Assembly: GCA_950097015.1 (NCBI GenBank)
Contig: CATNEN010000038.1
Location: 34,000,501 to 34,064,500 of the forward strand
Reading direction: 5' to 3'
DNA length: 64,000 nt
Source of the DNA: Macrostomum hystrix
Taxonomy: Eukaryota; Platyhelminthes; Macrostomidae
In this document: one piece after another, positions 12,301-23,696 of the stretch
Numbering within the stretch: the first letter of the stretch is position 1
Layout of the letters: each line of letters begins with the position of its first letter
Made by a program: the position numbers and the translations under genes
The notes under the pieces: generated by a model
What the model was told of the DNA's origin: nothing
The model's input: the letters and a program-made list of their open reading frames with translations, nothing else
The model's database searches: none

Positions 12301-15300
12301 ATCAGTGCCTTAGATATATCCCAGATTTATCAGCGCCTAAGATATATCCCAGATTCATCAGCGCCTCAGATACTTCCCAGATTCATCAGCGCCTCAGATA
12401 CTTCCCAGATTCATCAGTGCCTTAGATATTTCCCAGATTCATCAGTGCCTCAGATACTTCCCAGATTCATCAGCGCCTCAGATACTTCCCAGATTCATCA
12501 GCGCCTCAGATATTTCCCAGATTCATCAGTGCCTTAGATATTTCCCAGATCCCTCAGCGCCCTAGATATTTCCCACATCCCTCAGCGCCCTAGATATTTC
12601 CCACATCCCTCAGTGCCTTAGATATTTCCCACATCCCTCAGCGCCCTAGATATTTCCCACATCCCTCAGTGCCTTAGATATTTCCCACATCCCTCAGCGC
12701 CCTAGATATTTCCCACATCCCTCAGTGCCTTAGATATTTCCCACATCCCTCAGCGCCCTAGATATTTCCCACATCCCTCAGTGCCTTAGATATTTCCCAC
12801 ATCCCTCAGCGCCCTAGATATTTCCCACATCCCTCAGTGCCTCAGATATTTCCCACATCCCTCAGTGCCTTAGATATTTCCCACATCCCTCAGCGCCCTA
12901 GATATTTCCCAGATTCATCAGCACCTCAGATATTTCCCAGATTCATCAGTGCCTTAGATATATCCCAGATTCATCAGTGCCTTAGATATTTCACAGATTC
13001 ATCAGCGCCTTAGATATTTCCCAGATCCTTCAGCACTCTTGAGGATTTTCAGCACATCTTAAATTATGACAAGTTATTCAATGAAAAAATGTTAATTTTT
13101 ATACTCTAGGTCGGAATGCATCGCCGCCTACGAAGAGGAGCTCGCTTTCTTTGGCATCGCAACCGAAGTAATGGGCGATTGTTGCTACGAAGATTATCGC
13201 GATCGTAAGCGGGAAAATGCCGAACGAATCTTTGACGATAAAGACTCCGACGCCGAAAAGTGCATGCCGCACAGCACTATTCGTGAGAAATTGTGGCGCG
13301 CTTTTGAAAATCCGCACTCCTCAACTGCGGCCCTAGTAGTCTATTACGTAACAGGCTTCTTTATCGCCGTGTCCGTATTGGCCAACGTGTTTGAAACTAT
13401 TCCGTGCGGGGTGGAACCCGGCACAAGGTCGAATCCGTCCTGCGGCGATCAGTTTTCTAGCGCATTCTTCTGTCTGGACACAGCCTGTGTGCTCATCTTC
13501 ACGCTGGAATACGTGGCCAGGCTCTTTGCCTCTCCTGAGAGGCTTAAACAGGTGATTACTCCTGAGATTATTGTCATGGCTTACTATTTTTCGAGGGTAA
13601 TAAAAATTAAAGAATGAAATTAAAAAGTAAATAAAGGCGAGGAGGGAATAAAGACGAAATAGATACGAAGGGATTGGGGAATGTGGAGGTGAAAATGGTG
13701 AGAATAAGTCAGTAAAAGGAAAAGAAAGGAATGTAATAAGGTAGAATGAGATTCGGACTGGAAAATGTGAGAATAAGATAGGGGAATGAATAGGTAAGAA
13801 TAAAATAGAAGACTGCAATTATTCTGTAATCTTCCTCAGGCCCGAGCAGTGATGAGTGTGATAGATCTGGTTGCCATCCTGCCCTACTACATCGGCTTAT
13901 TTATGCCCGACAACAAAGACCTTAGCGGCGCATTCGTCACACTGCGCGTATTTCGTGTGTTTCGCATTTTTAAATTCTCTCGCCACTCGATGGGCCTGAG
14001 AATTCTTGGCTACACGCTGCAGTCTTGCGCCTCCGAGCTAGGCTTCCTATTGTTCTCTATGTCTATGGCCGTTATCATATTCGCCACAATTATGTACTAC
14101 GCAGAGAAGAACCAGCCCAATACTGGCTTCTCGTCTATTCCGGCCTCGTTTTGGTACACTATTGTTACTATGACAACGCTTGGGTAAGTTTGATTTTATC
14201 TTCTGTGGCTCTAAAGAGAAAAATCATAAAGTGGGAAAAAAATTCCTGGCCATTCCCGATCTGACAAGGTGAATTTTAAAGTTTTCTTCTCCTACGCATC
14301 GTGCATGTACTACTATGGTATTTCCATTCCAAAAGGCATACTGTCTTGTCTACCTGCCTGTCTCTCTACCTACCCATGGGACTTTTCTAGTCATGGTCTA
14401 TCTTATCAGCTATCATTCGCCTGATTTGTCCAAGAACAGAAATGGTAGCTTTTCTACCTTTAATGAAATTTCATCCTCAATCTTGATAAGTTCAAACTGT
14501 TCATTGGAAACTAAAGGTAACTGTTCATTTGGAACTGATGGTAGCTGTTCATTAGGAACTGAAGGTAGCTGTTCATTAGGAACTGATGGTAGCTGTTCAT
14601 TAGGAACTGAAGGTAGCTGTTCATTTGGAACTGAAGGTAACTGTTCATTAAGAATTGAAGGTAGTTGTTCATTAGGAACTGATGGTAGCTGTTCATTTAG
14701 AACTGATGGTAGCTGTTCATTAGGAACTGATGGTAGCTGTTCATTTAGAACTGATGGTAGCTGTTCATTTGGAAACTGAAGGTAGCTGTTCATTTAGAAC
14801 TGATGGTAGCTGTTCATTTAGAAACTGAAGGTAGCTGTTCATTAGGAACTGGTGGTAGTTATATTTTATATACGATCTATTATGGTCTGCAAGGGTGTTG
14901 ACAATTTAATGTGTTATAATGTGTTATTGTTTTTTTGTCTATCGCCACTAACTGCAGCTACGGTGACATTGTGCCAGCCACTATTATTGGCAAGATAGTT
15001 GGCGGCGTCTGCTCGCTCTCTGGTGTGCTGGTCATTGCTCTGCCTGTACCAGTTATAGTGAGCAACTTCTCTCGCATCTATCATCAGAATCAGAGGGCGG
15101 ATAAGCGCAAGGCGCAGAAGGTTCGGAGCTTGCTTTGTGTTTTTGCTTCTCTCTCATCTCACTTCGATTATTTCTTTATAAAATTTGAATCAAATCAAAA
15201 TCTGATCTTAAATCTAATATCCTATTGAATTTCTTATATCTCACACCTTTATCTCAGTCTCTAACTGTTTAACCTCGTGCGTTAATCTTATCTCAGTCCT

Positions 15301-18300
15301 TAATGTCTCAAATTCATCTTATTCTCGAATCTCATATCTTTATCTCAGTCTCTAATCTCATATCTTTATCTCAGTCTCTAATCTCATATCTTCATCCCAG
15401 TCTCTAATCTCATATCTTTATCTCAGTCTCTAATCTCATATTTTTATCTCAGTCTCTAATCTCATATCTTCATCTCAGTCTCTAATCTCATATCTTTATC
15501 TCAGTCTCTAATCTCATATCTTTATCTCAGTCTCTAATCTCATATCTTCATCCCAGTCTCTAATCTCACATCTTTATCTCAGTCTCTAATCTCACATCTT
15601 TATCTCAGTCTCTAATCTCATATCTTCATCTCAGTCTCTAATCTTATATCTTTATCTCAGTCTCTAATCTCATATCTTCATCCCAGTCTCTAATCTCATA
15701 TCTTTATCTCAGTCTCTAATCTCATATCTTTATCTCAGTCTCTAATCTCATATCTTTATCTCAGTCTCTAATCTCATATCTTTATCCCAGTCTCTAATCT
15801 CATATCTTTATCTCAGTCTCTAATCTCATATCTTTATCTCAGTCTCTAATCTCATATCTTCATCCCAGTCTCTAATCTCATATCTTCATCCCAGTCTCTA
15901 ATCTCATATCTTCATCTCAGTCTCTAATCTCATATCTTTATCTCAGTCTCTAATCTCATATCTTTATCTCAGTCTCTAATCTCATATCTTCATCTCAGTC
16001 TCTAATCTCATGTCTTCATCTCAGTCTCTAATCTCATATCTTTATCTCAATCTCTAATCTCATATCTTTATCTCAGTCTCTAATCTCATATCTTCATCTC
16101 AGTCTCTAATCTCATATCTTTATCTCAGTCTCTAATCTCATATCTTTATCTCAGTCTCTAATCTCACATCTTTATCTCAGTCTCTAATCTCATATCTTTA
16201 TCTCAGTCTCTAATCTCATATCTTTATCTCAGTCTCTAATCTCATATCTTCATCTCAGTCTCTAATCTCATATCTTTATCTCAGTATCTAATCTCACATC
16301 TTTATCTCAGTCTCTAATCTCATATCTTCATCTCAGTCTCTAATCTCATATCTTCATCTCAGTCTCTAATCTCATATCTTTATCTCAGTCTCTAATCTCA
16401 TATCTTCATCTCAGTCTCTAATCTCACATCTTCATCCCAGTCTCTAATCTCATATCTTTATCTCAGTCTCTAATCTCATATCTTTATCTCAGTCTCTAAT
16501 CTCACATCTTCATCCCAGTCTCTAATCTCATATCTTTATCTCAGTCTCTAATCTCATATCTTCATCTCAGTCTCTAATCTCACATCTTCATCCCAGTCTC
16601 TAATCTCATATCTTTATCTCAGTCTCTAATCTCACATCTTCATCTCAGTCTCTAATCTCATATCTTTATCTCAGTCTCTAATCTCATATCTTCATCTCAG
16701 TCTCTAATCTCACATCTTCATCCCAGTCTCTAATCTCATATCTTTATCTCAGTCTCTAATCTCATATCTTTATCTCAGTCTCTAATCTCACATCTTCATC
16801 CCAGTCTCTAATCTCAGACATTTGTCTATGTCTTTGATCTTACTCATTTTTCTCAGTTTTTATCTCGTTTTTTCCCTCATTTCAGTCTAATCTGACCCAG
16901 AATTTGTACATTTAATCCTCAGTCGATGCTTTAGCCTATACCCGATATTTTCTCAATATTAACTTTTCAATCTCAAAATTGCGCGCAGAAATCGCGGCTA
17001 GCCCGAATTCGTCTGGCCAAAGCCACTTCCGGGGCCGCATTCATTGCTAGCAAACTGCGCTGCAGCGCATCAGCATCAGCTCTGGCTAACCAGACGGATG
17101 ATGCAACCGCTCCCTCTGTTGCCTCCGTGGGTCCATTCGAACGGCAGCATCACCACCTGCTCAACTGCCTAGAGAAGACTACTGGGCGAGAATTCGCCGA
17201 AGTCGATCAGGCTGACATCCAGACGCTGAGGTTGGAGCCAAAGCTGGAGTCAATCAACACTCGCGGCGCTGCAGCCATTGGCCCGGCCGAACCTGCTGGC
17301 CGCGACAACGGCAGCGGTTGCTGCGGCGGCATCCTAGGACTGCGACTTCCGTGCGGTGGCAGTGATTCGCGAGCTCATCTGGTAATAAAGGGCTAGAGAC
17401 AGGTGGACTAGATCAATTGAGACAAGTGAATTAAATACGATTAGCTAGTTGAATATGGCATAAGCATGTTGTAGTTTATAATTTCTAATTCAACTGTTCT
17501 GCTCTGTCTGCTCAAAATGAAGTGTAGCATTGATTTGACATACCATATTGCTTCTCTGTTAGTTCTGTGTATCAGAGTTCTAGTTTGATCCTCAACCAAT
17601 TCTCATCTACTCATTAGATGTGTGTCAATTCGATTGGAAATCTGTGTGACAGGCTTGTGTTTAACTTTTATGGCTACCTCATTTATTAGAGTGATCAAGA
17701 TAAGAGAGGGCTGAGCTGAGACTGGACTGTAGTATGAGTTATGACATTGACCAGTACCAATGTCACGTAGAGCTGAGATTCAAATCAGGGGAGAGCTGAG
17801 ATCTATATCATGCAGGCAAGGTTAAGATGTTGGTCACGCAGAGGGCTGAGGCTGAGATCATGCATACAGGGTTGAGAAGTTGGCCATGAAGGGAGTGCAG
17901 AGATGTAGGTCATGTTTGGAAGGCTGAGACTTTGGTCATGTAAAGGCTGAGATGTTGGTCATCGGAAGGCTGAGGTTTTGGTCATCGGAAGGCTGAGATG
18001 TTGGTCATGTCTGGAAGGCTGAGACGTTGGTCATCTTTGGAAGGCTGAGACGTTGGTCATCTGAAGGCTGAGATGTTGGTCATCGGAAGGCTGAGATGTT
18101 GGTTCATGTCTGGAAGGCTGAGACGTTGGTCATCGGGAGGCTGAGATGTTGGTCATCGGGAGGCTGAGATGTTGGTCATCGGGAGGCTGAGATGTTGGTC
18201 ATGTCTGGAAGGCTGAGATGTTGGTCATCGGAAGGCTGAGATGTTGGTCATGTCTGGAAGGCTCAGATGTTGGTCATGTTTAGAAGGCTGGGACGAGCTA

Positions 18301-20016
18301 AGATCAAAAATAAAAAATTTGCTGGCGTTAGCTACTTGCTGAATATTCTTTTCAGTAGAAGGAGAACTGCGCTTTGGGGGGGGGCGCAAATTGCTGTTAA
18401 TCCCCGGTAGACTATCTGTCTCTAAGCCCCACGAGAGCGTCAGAAAAAGTTAATGATAAAAAATAATGAAACTGACTGGCCGTAAAATAGCTCCAAGGCT
18501 TTCCGAACCGGATTCTCGGCCCTAGCCTGGCACTGTACATTTCAATGCTGTTGGCTTTGAAGAAAAAATATGCGTTTCAGCTTTTTTTAGTAGTAGGCCG
18601 CATCAGAGCACACACACACACACACACACATTCACGGACATTCGCCAAGCCGCTCAGTGTGATTATCCTATCCAACGGACCAGAGAAAAAACTCGCCGAA
18701 ATTCTGCCGCGCTTCTGTTCAGCTTTGACACTGTTGCTAGACACAAATAGATGAGTGAGAGTGGCTTGGGTAACTGAGCAGGCGAGGACAGGGTGGGAGG
18801 GTCGCCGGCAATCTCCATCTGCCATCCCGATTAACATTTCCGTCGTGTCGGCTGCCGACTAGTTATTTGAGCTGTGATCGTAATTTTTTCCCTTACTCCC
18901 GCCCCCTCCTCAACTAAAACCGGATGAGAGTAGTTTTTATATATAATATAGCCTAAACTGTACTAGCCAGCTAGCTGCAGTTATCCAACTCAGTCTAAAA
19001 GGATAGAGACAGTTTGCTGCATTAAAATTCTGGCCCAGTAGCGGCGGTGGCTCCCACGAGGGCCCGGAACGAGTGCGAGAGATCGGATGCCATCCATTGG
19101 ACTACAACTGCTGCATTTTTTGCTGGATCAGTTTTCTATATTTGTGTTTGTGCGTGTTTGCAAAAACTAATTTCTAGCAGAGCTTCTTTAGCCCTTCAGG
19201 CGTTGTTTAGATCTTTTAAATTGTAGTTCGACCCCTCGTTTCTGCAGTAGTTTTGTAGGCCAACCTTGTAGGGAGCTTGTAGCCTCAGAGGTTGGAAGTT
19301 CGAATCTCAGCCCATATAAGAAACTATTTGTGGCGGCAACTCCACTAACAGTACGCAGCCAGATGCTGAAGCAAGGAAAAATTGAGTATCTTACTCAGCA
19401 ACAGAGACTTTTTAAATTGGGTTAAAATTCGAACCCAGTCCATGGACATTACGCAGTAATTGGCTGAAGCAAGGAAAAATTGAGTATCTTACTCAGCAAC
19501 AGAGACTATTTTAATTGGGTTAAGATTCGAACTCCAGTCCATGGACAGTACGCAGCCATTGGCTGAAGCAAGGAAAATTTGAGTATCTTACTCAGCAACA
19601 GAGACTCTTTTAATTGGGTTAAGATTCGAACTCCAGTCCATGGACAGTACGCAGCCATTGGCTGAAGCAAGGAAAAATTAAGTGTCGTACTCAGTAGCAT
19701 TCAGTTAAGATTCGAACTCCGACCTCTAGGCGAAGTTCACGAAGCCAACAATAAACAGAACGGATTGTAGTTCTTTGTATTTAGATCTAACGCAGAAGCT
19801 CTCCGTCTCCCTATTCAGTCTGGCCGAAGCAGCCCAGCTGACCTAGAGGAGGAAGTAGCCGTTGAGGATGTGGGCCCGAGCTCTCCTACGCAGCAGTCAC
19901 TGGAGCTGGCCGCTGTCTCAAATCCGTCAGCCGGTATCGACGTTCGAGATTCTGCAGACACGGGAGGCTATTTTAGTTCGAAAAGATCTGATCGAGATTA
20001 TAATAATGTCGCTTAA
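9377..20016 (+). CDS. Shal: Shal/Kv4 voltage-gated potassium channel, seven exons
   Basis: Exons: 9377-9504, 9845-10054, 13110-13551, 13840-14183, 14958-15120, 16989-17381, 19819-20016; all junctions are GT-AG, the frame is continuous, 625 residues. The product is expected to be an A-type plasma-membrane potassium channel subunit. The hydrophobic, alanine-rich N-terminus ([18 protein letters not shown]) is typical of Kv4 and in known members binds KChIPs. A T1 tetramerisation domain follows, with the non-Shaker zinc motif HX5CX20CC spelled out from LHYPRSEC to GDCC. S1 is about 184-206, S2 230-252, S4 ([16 protein letters not shown]) 294-310, the selectivity filter TTLGYGD 372-378, and S6 has PVP at 404-406. 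If the exon 6 donor is not used, translation ends at TAG 17394-17396, giving a shorter C-terminus. Confidence 0.95.
9525..9630 (-). repeat. SINE-A fragment in Kv4 intron 1
   Basis: The pieces GTCAGGCAGTGTACACTC and TGCACGACAAGCC match the body of the SINE at 62091-62453 in the same orientation. Both ends are missing. Confidence 0.7.
10055..13075 (+). repeat. 28-bp minisatellite with higher-order duplication in Kv4 intron 2
   Basis: Units of about 28 bp follow the form CAGYGCCYTAGATATTTCCC plus CACATCCCT or AGATTCAT; there are about 90 copies. Two blocks carry extra copies of the exon 2 donor and the start of the intron (CCTAGGTGAGGCATTCATTC at 10559 and 11208; the real one is at 10051), so longer duplications of roughly 510 and 650 bp sit on top of the unit repeat. 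Confidence 0.95.
14500..14855 (+). repeat. 24-bp minisatellite in Kv4 intron 4
   Basis: Units of GGAACTGATGGTAGCTGTTC plus ATTA, about 14 copies, alternating between a few variants (TGATGG/TGAAGG, TTAGG/TTTGG). Because 24 is divisible by three, the array stays open on both strands; those frames are not genes. Confidence 0.95.
15240..16815 (+). repeat. 26-bp pyrimidine-rich minisatellite in Kv4 intron 5
   Basis: Nearly 60 units of the type CTCATATCTTTATCTCAGTC plus TCTAAT, with TTCATCCCAG and CACATC variants. It fills most of the intron between exons 5 and 6 and is strongly CT-biased on the coding strand. Confidence 0.95.
17930..18295 (+). repeat. About 23-bp minisatellite in Kv4 intron 6
   Basis: Repeats of GGAAGGCTGAGATGTTGGTC followed by ATC or ATGTCT; unit length varies between about 23 and 27 bp. 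A degenerate edge starts near 17700. Confidence 0.85.
18609..18631 (+). repeat. (CA)n microsatellite
   Basis: Eleven consecutive CA/AC dinucleotides in the last Kv4 intron. Confidence 0.9.
19280..19735 (-). repeat. About 100-bp tandem repeats with tRNA B-box-like motifs
   Basis: Three to four copies of a roughly 100-bp unit contain GAGTATCTTACTCAGCAACA and, on the minus strand, GGTTCGAAT-like or AGTTCGAAT-like boxes. They look like partial tRNA-derived SINE copies duplicated in tandem, just before Kv4 exon 7. Confidence 0.6.
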
Positions 20017-20237
20017 ATAAAAATCGATTAGACACTCTAATTTACATATAAAAGCACCGACACTTATCCTGCTTCTTGTTGCGCTTTAAATCACCAAATC
20101 GGGCATCTTGTACACAAAATCTAACTATTTATTGACCCAATAGATAATATGCTTGACTAAGGCTAATTAATTTGTTTTATTACTCTAAAATACTATAAAT
20201 TTGTTCTCCTATTTTTCTATTTGTTCTTGTCTAATTG

Positions 20238-20251
20238 AATAAATAAATAAA
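20238..20251 (+). terminator. Poly(A) signal cluster for Kv4
   Basis: Three overlapping AATAAA hexamers (AATAAATAAATAAA), 222 nt after the Kv4 TAA and about 300 nt before the THOC6 acceptor. Confidence 0.75.
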
Positions 20252-20569
20252 GTTTACGTTGTGTGTTCGATTTCTGTCTTGGCTCACTTGTCTTAGTTTT
20301 ATTAGTCGGAAATAACTATTTATGCGTGCAACAGTCTGCAGTATCGGCATCAACATTTTAATTAGATAGATATATACATCCAGATTAGGGTCTTAATTTT
20401 CTAAAGAAGATTAAGCTTTTTAAAAACCGAAATAAGCGAGGTTAGGTGTCAAAATGTGGAAATCTATATGGTTATTTCAATTACATTTACAAAGTTTTGT
20501 CAAACTACTTATTTTAAGTAGGCTAAACTCGTTTTTATTTTCGCAGCGTAATTTCTTTCCAAAAGCGCA

Positions 20570-22068
20570 ATGAAACCGCCGACTCTGCATCAAGGCTCTG
20601 TGACAGCTCATGACGTCATTTCTGATACCCAGCGTGCTCATCTTCTGTTCTATAGTCACGCCGTGTCGCCCTGCTCAAACTATGTCGCCTATTCGACTAA
20701 TTTTGGTCATGTAATTTTGTGCGACCTCGCTGAGTCATCGAATTCTCAGACAGATAAGCCAACTGAAATAACTGGCAGTTTAGATTCGTCTATGGCCACA
20801 ACTGAGTCACTGCTATCGCCTGCTAGAACTGTCCGTGTTCAAACTAGTAGCGGTATTTACAGCCTAGCAACCGTTGCTAAGGCAGGTGATAACAATGGCT
20901 TTCTAGCGGCTGGTTACGCTAATGGCATATTTGGCTATCTCTGGAGCGATTTCTTAAAAGATGACGTCAACCCGGGTTCTAGTCCGGCTCCTCGCTGGCA
21001 CCTTCAGCTGGCCTCGTCTGCTAATTCAATTGCCGGCCAGTCAAACGAAGGTCAACAATTGTTTGTTGGCTGTAGCGACGGCTCTGTCCGGCTCTTTGAT
21101 CTGGGCCACGGTGGCAGACTAATTAGAACCTGGAGCTTCGGTGAGAACCTTCGAGGAGATGTGGGGAGACACGCACACACGGATACCTATTGGTTAATAT
21201 TTAACAGCCAGTAAGAAATGACACCTAGAATAGTTAGACCAGATCTATCAAATGATGTGTACTGGGGGACCGTCACACACCCTGAAGTAGTATTGTATAC
21301 TCCAGCTGTTGCAAGTGGCCCTTTCATATCCTGGTGAACTGAAGCACTGGGGAACTGAAGCTTTTTGCCCGCTGCTGATACCCCAATAATTGTGGCCTCG
21401 CCGCGGACTTAGTTACGAGTACACTTTCACCGCCAGACAATGCCGGGGACACTGACTCGTCGACGTCAGTTCTGCGCGTTTGTACAGCGGCCAACTCCGC
21501 GGATGCCGGCGCCGGCGCCTCGGCTCTGATTAGCGACGAAGCTGGCTTTGTCCGTCTGTTGGACACGCGTCAGCGGCAAATTCGTGCCAGTTTCCAGCCG
21601 GCGGCGGCTAGCCCTGGAGACTGTGTGCTGGCTAGGCCGCGCCTTGGCAACTGGTTAACCTGCTTAGCCTGTCGGCCAGACAGCATTGATTGGTTCGCCT
21701 GCGGCGGCGGCCCGCGCCTAGCCATTTGGCATAGCGCCAATCTGACTAAACCTGTGGCCACTGTTGCCTGGCAACCGACTGTTGATAACTACGGTCCGTC
21801 TAGAGAATTCACTCCATTGTGCGCCGCATTTTCACCTTGTGATCGTTTGCTAATTGGCGGAAACTGCGCCGTCGCTGGCCAGGTGTCCACAGTCAATGGA
21901 GAGCTGATTGCTGCCACTAGGCTGTCCTGCAGTCAGGCCATGTCCATCGGCTGCCTGGCTAGACGCCCAGCTTTCCAGCAGGACTGGAGGTTCACAGCGT
22001 GCGGCTTGGGGCCCAGGACCGATGTTTGCTCCAAGCTGGGCTATCGTTTATTTAGCATGGCTGCCTAA
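20570..22068 (+). CDS. THOC6: THO complex subunit 6 (WD-repeat protein)
   Basis: Two exons, 20570-21140 and 21413-22068, 408 residues. WD-repeat subunit of the nuclear THO/TREX complex, which couples transcription to mRNA export. Family landmarks: HAVSPCSNYVAYSTNFGHV near the N-terminus, DGSVRLFDLG and GFVRLLDTRQ as blade ends, GNWLTCLACRP with DWFACGGGPRLAIWH in the middle, and the C-terminal end TDVCSKLGYRLFSM, which matches the known conserved tail of THOC6. It is somewhat longer than the vertebrate protein (about 340 residues), partly through an Ala/Ser/Asp-rich loop after the intron. A TTTTCGCAG acceptor-like site ends at 20546, 23 nt before the ATG. The single intron ends in SINE-like sequence. 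Confidence 0.9.
21375..21412 (-). repeat. SINE-A remnant forming the 3' end of the THOC6 intron
   Basis: TGTGGCCTCGCCGCGGA followed by CTTAG aligns with TGTGGCCTCGCCGTGGAATC...CTTAG of the SINE at 62379-62403. The CTTAG is the acceptor used to join THOC6 exon 2 in frame. Confidence 0.6.
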
Positions 22069-23600
22069 TGGCGGGCTTCAAGTTCTAACAGCAGGAAGAC
22101 CACGCTGTTTCACCCTTGGGGAAAGAACACGAAGGTTATTTCAATTATCCACTGCCTATTTCACGACAGCTCCTAAACCAAATGACCTATTTTCGTGAAA
22201 GTCCACTATTTAGATCAAAAACTTTCCGCCCTTTAGATCAAATAACTTTCAAAGCCGTCCGAGTCAGCATCGTCGAGATATTCAGCGATTTTTGTCGAAG
22301 ACCCTTGCTGACAGAGACAACTATCATTGCTGTGTATAAACCTCTATGACGAATCCATATTGGTTCACAGGTGTATAAGTTAACAATATAATCAGTACAG
22401 TAGAGTCAACAATAATAGCCGACATGATTGCATGATGCGATTTTGCAACCAGACACCCCGACGAGAATCGTTAAAAAAATCTACACGATGCCGATGTTTT
22501 GTGATTATGGAAGTTGCCTCATCATATAGGGCAGATCATCAGATATCCCATTAGGGGATATTTTGGGGATACAGAAAAATGTATATGTGGTTATTTTAAA
22601 TAACCTCTTGGTCTTTATGCCGCTATGAGTATCGCCTGTTTGTCATTATCTCGGATGTTACCTTTCGATGTGACCTTGATAGTCACGTGCAACCATGATT
22701 TGTTATTTGGCAGTCGAGGCTCTCAGTATCACCGTAATATGTAACGCTATATTAAACTGACAGTCGCTAACCCACGTGGCTGTCACATTGTAAACCTGCC
22801 GTTTAGGCGTACCACTTGATTAGCCTATTTTTAGTTACAAAAAGTCGTCGCTGTGCTAACCAACTAAACAAAAAAGTTAAGTACTGCATTTTTGTCAGTC
22901 AATTTACGAGTATATTTAAAATTACGTTTTGTTTGTTGCTGTGTAACTAGTTTACTAGAGAAAATTGGCATGTTCTCTCTCAGTAAAAGTAAAGTTGCAG
23001 CTGTTTGTAAAAATCCGAAATTAAATTATTTATTGTTCTGTAAAATAAAAACAATACTCTATTGACTCTAACTTGTAACAATTGAAATTTTGTATGCACT
23101 TGTCTGTCAGGCGTAAATATACATTTGTTTTTAGGGATATTTTCTTCGTATTCCAGAACTGTTTCATTGCTTTCATCAGATTGCAAGGAGATTAAACTGA
23201 TTTCGTTGCAATTTCTAGATTAATTAACGAAAAGAAATGGAATTCTTACCTAACCCAATCAGAACCATGTCATAGCAACAACTATTGCGTGGCACTTTTA
23301 AATGCTGTGTACAACAGCTTTGTCCATGGACTGGGGTAACCAACACACTCACCAAAGCGTCTACCTTAGCTAATGCTGGTTCACATTTTAAAGCTAGCTT
23401 AGCTGAAGCTGTTGGGAATTCAAGTGACCTTTTGAGGACAGAAACATTTTTCCTACTAGGTGCGCAAACTACCTAAAGTTCCTTATAGCTGTTCTGATTT
23501 CTCATTCTGATAGCATATAAAAATAGTTAGTAATTAAACTACTGTTCAATTAATTTAATTTCTTAATTTAAACAATAAAATTATTACATTTCTTTTAATT
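22069..23600. other. Spacer between THOC6 and lipase, no gene seen
   Basis: AT-rich, only short frames. No AATAAA is obvious close to the THOC6 stop. It ends in TTTTAATTTCAG at 23604, an acceptor-like site 92 nt before the lipase ATG. Confidence 0.45.
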
Positions 23601-23696
23601 TCAGCCTATTTCATAGACACCTAATGCGTTATTGGCATTGAATCGTTACTGGCGTAGGTTGGATATCACTGGATAGGTTGACAAGAAGCCTATATA

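Noticed and set aside
10205-13075. CRISPR-like array
   Set aside because: Repeats are contiguous with no unique spacers, and the host is a eukaryote.
13333-13818. Minus-strand 161-codon ORF
   Set aside because: Antisense to conserved Kv4 exons 3 and 4 and their intron; no independent evidence.
14315-14793. ORFs with CSLGTDGS-type and EQLPSVPN-type repeats
   Set aside because: Produced by the 24-bp array inside Kv4 intron 4, on both strands at once.
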